Positions 9,289-17,137 of a stretch of DNA of 64,000 nucleotides are shown here, in pieces. The notes beneath the pieces were generated by a model. The model searched no databases, was not told where the DNA came from, and worked only from the letters and a program-made list of their open reading frames with translations. A program made the position numbers and the translations under genes. The DNA lies in the NCBI RefSeq assembly GCF_025994435.1, contig NZ_BAQK01000054.1, forward strand, positions 110,581 through 174,580. The letters run 5' to 3'. Source of the DNA: Gluconacetobacter johannae (GTDB taxonomy: Bacteria > Pseudomonadota > Alphaproteobacteria > Acetobacterales > Acetobacteraceae). Each line of letters begins with the position of its first letter. Position 1 is the stretch's first letter.

Positions 9289-10140
9289 ATGCGCTTTTCC
9301 CTTGTCGTGCCTACCCTGGGGCGCACCGACGAAGTGCGGGCCCTTCTGCGGTCCCTGACCATGCAGGCCGTCCGATCGTTCGAAATCATCGTCGTGGACC
9401 AGAATGACGACAACCGCCTCGATCCCGTCATTGCCGAATTCACCGATCGCCTGAGCATTCTTCACCTCCGCAGCCCGGTGCGGCTGTGCAACCATGCCCG
9501 GAACCTGGGCGCGCGACATGCGACCGGCGACATCATCACATTCCCCGACGACGACTGCGAATACACGCAGGATGTCCTGACGCAGGTCGACCAGTTTTTT
9601 CGCAACGATCCCGCGACCGGCTTCCTGACGGGGTCGGTCATCCTCCCCGGCGGCACATCGGGGCGGTCCGGGCGATGGCTGAAGCATGACAGCGCCATCG
9701 ACAGCCAGACCGTCTGGACCTGCCTGATCGAGTTCAACCTGTTCATCCGCCGCCCCCTTTTCGAAATCGTCGGCGGATTTGACGAAACACTCGGGCCGGG
9801 CACACGCTTCGGATCGGGAGAAGGACAGGACCTCGCCCTGCGCCTGCTGTCGCACGGCGCATCCGGACGCTACATCCACCGGCTGCGGATCATTCATCCC
9901 GACAAGCCGGTGGCCCTGAATATCTCGCGAGCCTTCCCCTACGGGCTCGGCATGGGGCGGGTCATGCGTAAGAATCGCTGCGACCTGGCAACAGTCGCCC
10001 GATTCCTGCTGCGACCGATCGGTGGCGCCCTGGTCAATGCCGCAAAGCTCGATTTTCCGATCGCCCGATATTACGTCATGACCTTTTTCGGCCGGCTGGC
10101 CGGATACCGCGCCCCTTCGCCCGCGGCGGCCGCGACATAA
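9289..10140 (+). CDS. family 2 glycosyltransferase
   Basis: A 283-residue GT-A transferase. It opens with FSLVVPTLGRTDEVRALLRS, has the DxD-type motif ITFPDDDCEYT, and a downstream acidic motif GEGQDLALRLL. It is related in layout to the preceding GT2, so the two may add successive residues to the repeat unit. The start ATG at 9289 is 24 bases after the previous stop, with only a weak ribosome binding site (CGGAC). Sugar specificity is unknown. Confidence 0.88.
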   Translation: MRFSLVVPTLGRTDEVRALLRSLTMQAVRSFEIIVVDQNDDNRLDPVIAEFTDRLSILHLRSPVRLCNHARNLGARHATGDIITFPDDDCEYTQDVLTQVDQFFRNDPATGFLTGSVILPGGTSGRSGRWLKHDSAIDSQTVWTCLIEFNLFIRRPLFEIVGGFDETLGPGTRFGSGEGQDLALRLLSHGASGRYIHRLRIIHPDKPVALNISRAFPYGLGMGRVMRKNRCDLATVARFLLRPIGGALVNAAKLDFPIARYYVMTFFGRLAGYRAPSPAAAAT

Positions 10141-10182
10141 ACTCCAGAAACTCGAATAATTCCGACAGGAAACGAAAAGCGC

Positions 10183-10980
10183 ATGAAGCGGCTGACCCTC
10201 TTCGCCAAAGGCAATGTCGATGTCCATGATGCCCTGCATTCCTGCCGGATCGGGGGCACGGTGCAGTGGAACGGCATCAACGAGATCCTGCGCGGGTCCT
10301 ATCCGGGCCTGTCGACGCGCCTGCGTCACGAGACCCTGACACGTTCGGACGCCGTTCTGGCTGCGACCGGGGCCGTTCCGGCCTCCCTGGCCGAGCGCAC
10401 GCTACCACTTGGCAACTACCCGCCGACCAGCCAGTTCAGCACGGCAGTTTTCACAACGCCTGCCGACGCCATTTTCCTGTCGATCCTGCCGGACGTCGCC
10501 ACCGAACTGGTGCGTCACCGGACAGAGGGATATTTTCTGTACCCCGCCGACGCAGCCACCTGGGCAGAGGCGGACAGACGATGGCTTCGATCGGAATTCG
10601 AAGCGGTCGGCTTTCTGACGGTCGAGCAGTCGATGGACAATCTGGCACAGATTGTCGAAAGACTGCGTCAGGAACGGGATGTACCGATTCTGGTCCATAA
10701 TCTGTCGTCGGTGGTCCCCGGTGACGGGGTCCACTGCTATCTGGGCCTGGACGAAACATTTTCGACACGTATACGGCGTTTCAACCTGGCCCTCGTGGAA
10801 CTTTCCGCGACGCTCGGCATATCCATTGTGGATGTGGATGCCGTCATCGCCCGCCATGGCGCGGACAAACTGAAACTCGATACGTTCCATTTAACGCCCG
10901 AAGGCTACAGGCGCGTCGCGGAAGACGCCGTACGCGTGCTTGACGATCTGGGTGTGTTCGATAGCGCGGAGGAGAAATGA
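10183..10980 (+). CDS. SGNH/GDSL-like hydrolase or acyltransferase domain protein
   Basis: A 265-residue cytoplasmic-looking protein (no signal peptide). The C-terminal half follows the SGNH pattern: an asparagine block (PILVHNLSSVVPG), a helix with FNLALVELSATLGISIVDVD, and the catalytic-type D-x-x-H in LDTFHLTPEGYRRVAED. The nucleophile block near the N-terminus is less clear. SGNH proteins in polysaccharide loci act as O-acyl hydrolases or transferases. Here an acyl-transfer role is inferred from the E1/lipoyl genes downstream. The ATG at 10183 follows CAGGAAA. The stop overlaps the next start as ATGA. Two further SGNH-like proteins lie at 12032 and 20979. Confidence 0.6.
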   Translation: MKRLTLFAKGNVDVHDALHSCRIGGTVQWNGINEILRGSYPGLSTRLRHETLTRSDAVLAATGAVPASLAERTLPLGNYPPTSQFSTAVFTTPADAIFLSILPDVATELVRHRTEGYFLYPADAATWAEADRRWLRSEFEAVGFLTVEQSMDNLAQIVERLRQERDVPILVHNLSSVVPGDGVHCYLGLDETFSTRIRRFNLALVELSATLGISIVDVDAVIARHGADKLKLDTFHLTPEGYRRVAEDAVRVLDDLGVFDSAEEK

Positions 10981-12035
10981 CCATGCACGCGACCGTCGTC
11001 ATCCGTTCGATGAACGAGGCAGACCGCCTGCGCCTGACCCTGACCTCGCTGGCCTGTCAAACCGAAGCGGCCGAGGTCGTGGTCGTCAACGACGGATCGA
11101 CCGACCACACGGCGTCCGTCATCGCCGAGGCCCCGCGCGACCTCGACCTTGTCGCCGTGCACCATGCGAAGCCGGCCGGCCGGTCCGCGGCCGCCAATGC
11201 CGGGGCCGCGCATGCCAGCGGGGACATCCTGATCTTCCTGGACGGCGATACGCTGGCGGGGCCCGACCTGGTCGCCGGGCACATGCAGTGCCACCGCCTA
11301 CGGCCGGACCTCATCGTCCGGGGCGAGAATTTTCATCTGAGATGCACGCGGCCGTTCCGCGACCCCGAGGCCGGCACGCCCCAGCCCGGCCACGAGGAAC
11401 GGGTGGCCCGCATGTCCCCCGCCGAGATGGACCGTGCCCGGGTCACCCGGCAGCAGATCAGAAGCCGGTTCGACGAAATCGATGGCCGCGCGCAGCCCGG
11501 GGTCTATCCGGGATATGGCCCGCGCAAGCTCTATGAACTGGAAATGGAAGCCCTGCGGGACGCGGAGGATTGCGGCATCCTGTGGGCCGCGGCCGCCGGC
11601 GCCAACCAGTCGGTCGTGCGCGCCGCCTTTCTGGACTCCGGCGGTTTCCACCCCGATCTCTCGATCAACGAACATCGTGAACTGGCTTTGCGGCTGTGCC
11701 GGGACGGCGGGAAAATGACGGCCACCACCGCGCGCAGCTATCACATGATCCATCGCAGCGGCTGGCGCGATCCCCTGCAGGACAAGGACTGGGAAGACAT
11801 CTTCTATACCGCCCATCCCCGCGCCGACGTGGCCCTGCTGCCGCTGCTCTGGCAAAGCCTCAGCGACGAGAAGACCGTGCTCGAGGCATCGCGCATCCTG
11901 TCCTTGCCGCAACTGGCGCGCATCGCCGCGACATATGACGGGCTGGAGGGGCGTGATGCGGTACGCGCGGCCTATCTGGCGGCCAGCACCGCGCCGTTCG
12001 GCACCCGCCATGCCGAACAGGGGATCTCCCGATGA
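10977..12035 (+). CDS. family 2 glycosyltransferase
   Basis: A 352-residue GT-A enzyme with the standard GT2 start (ATVVIRSMNEADRLRLTLTS), VVVVNDGSTDHT, and the metal-binding DGD in LIFLDGDTLAGPDLV. A longer middle region precedes the acceptor motif (NEHRELALRL). It overlaps the previous gene by ATGA. An ATG at 10983 has equally good spacing from GGAGGAG at 10968-10974. It is flanked by two SGNH-like genes, which suggests that its sugar may be the one modified. Confidence 0.87.
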   Translation: MTMHATVVIRSMNEADRLRLTLTSLACQTEAAEVVVVNDGSTDHTASVIAEAPRDLDLVAVHHAKPAGRSAAANAGAAHASGDILIFLDGDTLAGPDLVAGHMQCHRLRPDLIVRGENFHLRCTRPFRDPEAGTPQPGHEERVARMSPAEMDRARVTRQQIRSRFDEIDGRAQPGVYPGYGPRKLYELEMEALRDAEDCGILWAAAAGANQSVVRAAFLDSGGFHPDLSINEHRELALRLCRDGGKMTATTARSYHMIHRSGWRDPLQDKDWEDIFYTAHPRADVALLPLLWQSLSDEKTVLEASRILSLPQLARIAATYDGLEGRDAVRAAYLAASTAPFGTRHAEQGISR

Positions 12036-12892
12036 AGCAGATATCCGTCGCGGCTTTCGTGCCCCCAGGCGAACATGCCACCGTGGCCAGGGCGGCCCAC
12101 ATCCTGCAGGCCGCCCTTGGCGACGAAGGGGCGGAACTGGCCTGTGCGACGGTCGCCGATTTCGACCGCTTGCAAACGGCGACGCCCGGCACGATCCGCA
12201 TTGCGTCGCTGACGCCGGAACTGGACCAGCTGGATACCCCCTGGAGCGAGGTCGAAGCCCGGCTGCGCCAGAACTATGCCGCCCTGTGCGACAGCGGCGA
12301 CACGGTCCTTGTCACCACCATCTTCCGCCACATCGGCGCGCAGCGGGACCCCGATCGCGCCGAGGCGCTGTTGGTCCGCATCCGCCGGTTGAACCTGCTG
12401 GCGACGGAACTGTCACGCGCCTACGGCCTCTTCGTCGTCGATCTGGACAGGATATTCAGCGATGTCGGCGCCGTGCGGGTACTGACGGATTACGGCCTGG
12501 ACGGCCAGGCGGCCGCCGAGCTCGCGGGCCATGCGCTGGCGCTGGGGATCGTGGACAACGCCCTGGATGCCGCCCTGCCCTTCGAAGCCCAGGAGCGCGT
12601 CAAGCGGGCGATCACCGCCAGCCAGCCCGCCATCCGGCCGGCGCCGGACCTTGTTCCCGGCAACCTGATGACCATGGGCAAGGGTCGACGACGGCAGGTC
12701 GTCTCCACCATTACCGACTCTGTCCAGGATAACCACGTCGGCTGGCTGATCCGGCAGGTGCTGAAGGGCCAGATCCCGCCACGCCAGGCGGCGGACAAAC
12801 TCATTCACGCGGTCCGGCGACGGGGCGTGCAGGAAAGCCTCGGCCTGCTGACGTCGGGCATGGTCAGACTGATGGGACTGAAACCGCAATGA
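12032..12892 (+). CDS. degenerate SGNH-like protein
   Basis: A 286-residue protein with no signal peptide that resembles the SGNH-like protein at 10183 in its second half: TVLVTTIFRHIG at the asparagine block, then RLNLLATELSRAYGLFVVDLD. At the place of the catalytic D-x-x-H it reads TDYGLDGQAA, so the histidine appears to be lost and the protein may be structural or regulatory rather than catalytic. A basic C-terminal extension follows. The start overlaps the previous stop (ATGA), and its own stop overlaps the E1-alpha start, so it is in a tightly coupled operon. Confidence 0.5.
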   Translation: MKQISVAAFVPPGEHATVARAAHILQAALGDEGAELACATVADFDRLQTATPGTIRIASLTPELDQLDTPWSEVEARLRQNYAALCDSGDTVLVTTIFRHIGAQRDPDRAEALLVRIRRLNLLATELSRAYGLFVVDLDRIFSDVGAVRVLTDYGLDGQAAAELAGHALALGIVDNALDAALPFEAQERVKRAITASQPAIRPAPDLVPGNLMTMGKGRRRQVVSTITDSVQDNHVGWLIRQVLKGQIPPRQAADKLIHAVRRRGVQESLGLLTSGMVRLMGLKPQ

Positions 12893-13824
12893 CCCATATC
12901 GATCCCGTGGGCGCCCTGCGCGCCATGCTGATGATCCGCACCTTCGAGGACACCCTGGCCCGCCGGAAGGAACATGGCTTCCAGTTGCTGTCATCGGGCG
13001 AGGAGGCCGTCGCCGTCGGCCTGGCGTCGGCGCTGGGGGCCGAAGACCAGTTGCTGACCGGCGGGCGGTCGATCGGCCCGGCGCTGGCCCGTGGCGTCGC
13101 ACCGGAACGGGTCATGGCCGAATTGCTGGGAAAGTCCGGCGGCATGAACCAGGGCCGCGCGGGACGCGGCCATATGTCGGACCCGCAGGCCGGCTTTTTC
13201 GGCGCGCACGCCGTCGTGGGCGGCAATATCAGCATCGCCGCCGGGGTGGCCATGGCCCGGCAACTGGACGGCGACGGCGGTATCGTCGCCATCCTGTTCG
13301 GTGACGGAGCCTGCGGCGCGGGCGCCCTGCACGAGACCCTGAACATGGCGGCGCAATGGAAGCTGCCCATCCTGTTCGTCTGCAACAACAACCAGCTTTC
13401 CGTATCGACCGCGCGCGACGCGGCGCTGGCGGTCGCCAACCTGTCCGACCTGGGGGCGACGTTCGGCATGTGGGCCCGCACCATCGACGGGCTGGATGTG
13501 CAGGGCGTCGCGGCGGCGGCACGCGACGCGGTGCGTCACATCCGCGACGGCCTGGGGCCGGCGTTCCTGGAATGCACATCCATTCGCCTGCGGTCGCATT
13601 CCACGACGGCCCGGGAAACCCGCAGCCGCGCCGAACTGGCCGAACTGCAGACCCATTGCCCGATACGGCGCCATGCCGCCGCCCTGCAGGCGGACGGCAT
13701 CGTGGATGACGTGGGGCTGGAGCAGATGCGTCAGGACGCCGCGGCGGAAATCGCACAGGCCATGGCCTACGCCGAGGCATCGCCCTACCCGACGGCACAG
13801 GAGGTTCTGCGACATGTTGTATGA
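12889..13824 (+). CDS. 2-oxoacid dehydrogenase E1 component, alpha subunit-like
   Basis: ThDP-dependent decarboxylating subunit of a 2-oxoacid (pyruvate/acetoin-type) dehydrogenase. It has 311 residues, close to acetoin-type AcoA. The ThDP/Mg motif is present as GDGACGAGALHETLNMAA with the closing CNNN, and the phosphorylation-loop-like segment RLRSHSTTARETR retains a histidine. SGGMNQGRAGRGHM and FGAHAVVGGN match the substrate-side loops. It overlaps the preceding SGNH-like gene by 4 bases and the E1-beta gene by 11. Its position inside an EPS operon, with no E2 or E3 gene nearby, argues for a specialised role in generating an acyl group on the adjacent lipoyl protein. That role is inference. 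Confidence 0.88.
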   Translation: MTHIDPVGALRAMLMIRTFEDTLARRKEHGFQLLSSGEEAVAVGLASALGAEDQLLTGGRSIGPALARGVAPERVMAELLGKSGGMNQGRAGRGHMSDPQAGFFGAHAVVGGNISIAAGVAMARQLDGDGGIVAILFGDGACGAGALHETLNMAAQWKLPILFVCNNNQLSVSTARDAALAVANLSDLGATFGMWARTIDGLDVQGVAAAARDAVRHIRDGLGPAFLECTSIRLRSHSTTARETRSRAELAELQTHCPIRRHAAALQADGIVDDVGLEQMRQDAAAEIAQAMAYAEASPYPTAQEVLRHVV

Positions 13825-14803
13825 ACAAAAGCCGGTTATGGCGCGGATGTTTTTCCGCGAAGCGGTGACGCGCGCCGTCCGCGAGGAAATGACGCGGGAC
13901 CCCCATATCCTGATCCTCGGCCAGGACGTCGGCGCCTTCGGTGGCTCGTATCGGGAATTCGATGGGCTGTACAAGATATTCGGCCCGGACCGCATACGCG
14001 ACACCCCGGTCGCCGAGGCCGCGACCATCGGCATCGCCGCCGGCGCGGCGGCGGCGGGCTATCGGCCGCTGGTCAGCATCACCTACATGGATTTCCTGAT
14101 GCTGGGCTTCGACGCCCTGATTAATTACGCGGCCAAGCTCCGCTACAAGACGGCGGGCGGCCTGTCGGCGCCGATGGTCGTCAAGACCACGGCGGGCGCC
14201 CAGGGACAGGGCGTCGCCCATTCCCAATGCATCGAAGCCTGGCTGATGAGCGTCCCCGGCCTGCGGGTCGTCGCCCCCTCGACGCCCGCCGACGCCTACG
14301 GGCTGATGAAGACGGCTTTGCGCGGCGACGGCCCGGTGGTCTATATCGACCACAAGCGGCTTTTTCCGACACCGGGCGATGTGCCGGTCACGGAAACCTC
14401 CATTCCCTTCGGGCAGGCCTGCATACGGCGCGACGGAACCGACCTGACCCTCGTCAGCCACGGCTACATGATGCGCGTGGCAAGCGACGCCGCGCAGATC
14501 GTGGCCCAGGACGGCATATCCTGCGAGGTCATCGACCTCCGCAGCCTGGCGCCGCTGGACATCGACACCGTGGCGGGCTCCGTGGAGCGGACCGGCCGGT
14601 TGCTGACCCTCGAGGAAGGCCAGACCGTCTGCGGCGTCGGGACCGAAGTGGCGACCCGGACGTTCGAGCGGACCGGGCCGAAACCATGGATCCGCATTGG
14701 CGCCCTTCCCGCCCCGGTCTCGTCGAATCCGGTGCTGGAGGCCGCCTGCATCCCCGACGCGCCCCGCGTGGCGGACGCCATCCGCACGCTGCTGGCGCGC
14801 TGA
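13814..14803 (+). CDS. 2-oxoacid dehydrogenase E1 component, beta subunit-like
   Basis: Partner of the alpha subunit, 329 residues. Conserved features are GQDVGAFGGSY, the ThDP-activating glutamate in DTPVAEAATIGIAAGAA, QGVAHSQCIEAW, VVAPSTPADAYGLMKTAL and the C-terminal transketolase domain (LRSLAPLDIDTV). In acetoin/pyruvate E1-beta the sequence after EAW usually reads AHIPGL or GHCPGL. Here it is MSVPGL, so one commonly conserved His is absent. The ATG at 13814 is favoured by AGGAGG at 13799-13804. An alternative ATG lies at 13838. It is followed after 28 bases by the free lipoyl domain. Confidence 0.88.
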   Translation: MLYEQKPVMARMFFREAVTRAVREEMTRDPHILILGQDVGAFGGSYREFDGLYKIFGPDRIRDTPVAEAATIGIAAGAAAAGYRPLVSITYMDFLMLGFDALINYAAKLRYKTAGGLSAPMVVKTTAGAQGQGVAHSQCIEAWLMSVPGLRVVAPSTPADAYGLMKTALRGDGPVVYIDHKRLFPTPGDVPVTETSIPFGQACIRRDGTDLTLVSHGYMMRVASDAAQIVAQDGISCEVIDLRSLAPLDIDTVAGSVERTGRLLTLEEGQTVCGVGTEVATRTFERTGPKPWIRIGALPAPVSSNPVLEAACIPDAPRVADAIRTLLAR

Positions 14804-14831
14804 CATCACCCGAACAACAAGGAGGATAATA

Positions 14832-15137
14832 ATGATCTATCAATTGTCAGTTCCCGCCGCGGTACCGGGCGTCGAGGAAATCCGGATCCTGGAATGGCAT
14901 GGCGGCGCGGGATCGACATTTGCACCGGGTGATTTGATTGTCGAACTGGAAACCCACAAGGCCGTGGTCGAGGTCCGCGCCGGCCAGGCCGGTGTTCTGC
15001 GCGAGATAAAGGCCGAGCCCGGCGACTGGTGCGCCGTCGGCCTGCGCCTGGCGCTCTTCTCGGACAGCGCGGACGAGCCATTGCCGGAAGGCGATGCGAC
15101 GGCAACCGACATCCTGGTCGATTTCGAGGTGACATAA
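14832..15137 (+). CDS. free-standing lipoyl-domain protein
   Basis: A 101-residue protein made of a single biotinyl/lipoyl attachment domain. The modifiable lysine is Lys43 in VELETHKAVVEV, at the tip of the expected hairpin. The second half has the matching strands GVLREIKAEPGDWC and GLRLALFS. There is no peripheral-subunit-binding domain and no acyltransferase domain, unlike any normal E2. ATG at 14832 has a strong GGAGGA at 14821-14826. As the last gene of the E1 cassette it is the obvious acceptor for the acyl group formed by E1-alpha/beta. It needs a host lipoate ligase or LipA/LipB system from elsewhere in the genome. A paralogue without the lysine is at 20614. Confidence 0.87.
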   Translation: MIYQLSVPAAVPGVEEIRILEWHGGAGSTFAPGDLIVELETHKAVVEVRAGQAGVLREIKAEPGDWCAVGLRLALFSDSADEPLPEGDATATDILVDFEVT

Positions 15138-15503
15138 CCGGCCTGCGCCGTCTTTATCCACGACCAGATGTCCCGGCAGGCGCACGAAGGACACCGTGCG
15201 CCTGCATCTCCATGTGATGTCCTGGCATCGGCTATTTTGCCTTCATTTTCATACGGATGCCCATGGGAACTCTCGGATGACACCCCGCAGGCGTCCGGCC
15301 GCGAAACGGCGACGGCATCGAGAAGCACACAAGACCGGTCTGCCGGAAATGTAAAATTTCGTAACAGCGGGCAGGAACCAACCGGACAGAGCGCCGTTAG
15401 ATGCAAGCTGCATTTTTGTGCAGAGTATTTTGATATAATATCATCTATATTTTCTATTATATAGAATATTTCAATTTCATATTTAATTCACCTTGAGGCG
15501 CAC
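15138..15503 (+). promoter_or_regulatory. non-coding gap with AT-rich promoter and two short palindromes
   Basis: 366 bases without a supported gene. The first 250 are GC-rich with nothing I recognise. The last 90 before the HAD-UbiA gene are very AT-rich and hold a 13-base palindrome TGATATAATATCA (15431-15443) and the inverted repeat TTCTATTATATAGAA (15452-15466). Both overlap TATAAT-like words, so they may be the promoter and operator of the second EPS operon. Confidence 0.5.
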
Positions 15504-16943
15504 ATGAACGTAGCAGTGTCCCTGGGTCAAACCCACTCGCATCCGTTGGTTGTCGATCTGGACGGCACGCTTATAGCGTCGGATCTTCTTATAGAATCCT
15601 TTTTCAATTGCGTCGGGCGAAACCCCGCGGCCCTGCCATCCCTGCTTTTCTCATTATTTCGCGGGCGGTCTCATCTGAAGCAGGCCGTTGCTACGCATGC
15701 CGAGATTGATGCGACGACGCTGCCCTATCATCAGGCCATCCTGCAGTTGATCGACGACGCTCGGATGGAAGGGCGGCCGGTCTATCTCGCCACGGCTTCG
15801 AACGAACGATTCGCACACGCGGTGGCCGACCATCTCGGCAGCTTCGACGGGCTGTTCGCCAGCGACAAGCGCCACAATCTCGCCGGCGCCAACAAGGCGC
15901 GCGTACTGGTCGACGCTTTCGGCGACAAGGGGTTCGACTATGTCGGCAACCATCGCCATGACCTGGCGATCTGGCGTCACGCCCATCGCTGCCATGCCAT
16001 CGGGCTTGATGCCCGTTCGCTCAGGAAGCTGAATAAATTCGAAAATGTCGACATCATCGAAAAGCCGAATCATACCGTAAAGATCTGGGCGCGTGCGCTT
16101 CGGGTCCACCAATACGCGAAAAACGTTCTGGTGTTTCTGCCCGCATTGGCCGCGCACGCGTTCCACATCGGAACACTGGCCGCAAGCTGCGTCGCGTTCC
16201 TGGCCTTCTGTGTTACAGCGTCCGCCATATATCTGCTGAACGACATGGTCGATCTGGGGGATGACCGGCTGCATCCCTCCAAAAGACGACGTCCGTTGGC
16301 AAGTGGCGCCCTGTCGGTCCATTCCGCCCTGCTGGCAATCCCGATACTGGGCCTGGGCGCCATTGCCGCCTGCCTTGTGTTGCCATGGATGTTCTCGGTC
16401 ACGCTAGCCGGCTACGTCGCCCTGACCACATGCTATTCCTTCTGGCTGAAGCGCAAGATGCTCGGCGACGTCGTCGGACTTGCGCTGCTCTACACGGCCA
16501 GGCTGATCGGGGGGGCGGCGGCGACAGGCATCTTTCTTTCCGAATGGATCCTGGCATTCTCGCTGTTCGTATTCACCTCTCTTGCCCTTATCAAGAGGTA
16601 CACCGAACTTCTTGTCCGGCTGGACGGCAATCTTCCGGAATCGAGCAGCCGGGCCTACCGGAAGGACGACCTCATGATCCTGGCGGCGCTGGCCGCGGCC
16701 TGCGGGACGAATGCGGTGACGGTATTCACCCTGTATATTACGTCTGATTCGGTCAGGCAGATGTATACCCACCCGTACGTTCTCTGGATCCTGTCGCCCA
16801 TTCTGCTGTTCATCCTTGCCCGGGCGCTGCTGGTCGCGCATCGACGCCAGATGCATGACGACCCGGTCATCTGGGCATTGCGTGACCGTACCTGCCGCTA
16901 CGCGGTCGCAATCTCGTTTCTTGTCGTCCTGATCTCGATCTGA
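15504..16943 (+). CDS. HAD-domain UbiA prenyltransferase (DPPR synthase-like)
   Basis: A 479-residue two-domain protein. Residues 1-190 are a HAD phosphatase-like domain with the DxDGT motif (VVDLDGTLIASD). The rest is a polytopic UbiA prenyltransferase with the first Asp-rich motif NDMVDLGDDR followed by HPSKRRRPLASG, and a second motif around LGDVVGL. This HPSKR-RP signature is characteristic of decaprenyl-phosphate 5-phosphoribose synthase relatives, which transfer phosphoribose from PRPP to a polyprenyl phosphate. Fusion to a HAD domain would fit removal of the 5-phosphate. It acts in the inner membrane. ATG at 15504 has GAGG 5 bases upstream. The SMR carrier and membrane protein downstream fit a lipid-linked pentose pathway (inference). 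Confidence 0.82.
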   Translation: MNVAVSLGQTHSHPLVVDLDGTLIASDLLIESFFNCVGRNPAALPSLLFSLFRGRSHLKQAVATHAEIDATTLPYHQAILQLIDDARMEGRPVYLATASNERFAHAVADHLGSFDGLFASDKRHNLAGANKARVLVDAFGDKGFDYVGNHRHDLAIWRHAHRCHAIGLDARSLRKLNKFENVDIIEKPNHTVKIWARALRVHQYAKNVLVFLPALAAHAFHIGTLAASCVAFLAFCVTASAIYLLNDMVDLGDDRLHPSKRRRPLASGALSVHSALLAIPILGLGAIAACLVLPWMFSVTLAGYVALTTCYSFWLKRKMLGDVVGLALLYTARLIGGAAATGIFLSEWILAFSLFVFTSLALIKRYTELLVRLDGNLPESSSRAYRKDDLMILAALAAACGTNAVTVFTLYITSDSVRQMYTHPYVLWILSPILLFILARALLVAHRRQMHDDPVIWALRDRTCRYAVAISFLVVLISI

Positions 16944-17137
16944 CGCCAGGCGACGAAAACGGTGACACAACCGGCAGGACAGGTCGGGCCTTGCCCGGAC
17001 CCACCAGGGTCCGAGGCCCTGGACCCCGGCCACGGATGAACGGATCGGTTTCCAAAGGCCTGTGGCCTTCGGCGAGTTTCAGGGCGGCGCCCTGAGACAT
17101 GCCGCCGAAGAGCCATTCATAACGCGGACGGCATGAC
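16944..17137. repeat. GC-rich intergenic element with inverted repeats
   Basis: The 194-base gap contains nested inverted repeats: CCAGGG at 17008-17013 opposite CCCTGG in the same stretch, and paired GGCC-containing words at 17060-17075. Its layout resembles dispersed GC-rich intergenic elements seen in acetic acid bacteria, but I see only one copy in this window, so repeat status is unproven. Transcription probably reads through it to the next gene. Confidence 0.25.

Noticed and set aside
8251..10329. A 692-codon leftward frame opposite the GT2 genes
   Set aside because: It is a mirror frame of three well-supported glycosyltransferase and SGNH genes; no domain signature and poor composition.
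12889..14803. E1-alpha/E1-beta as the housekeeping pyruvate dehydrogenase
   Set aside because: Housekeeping E1 genes lie with E2 and E3. Here the genes are coupled to SGNH-like and GT genes, only a bare lipoyl domain follows, and one commonly conserved E1-beta His is missing.
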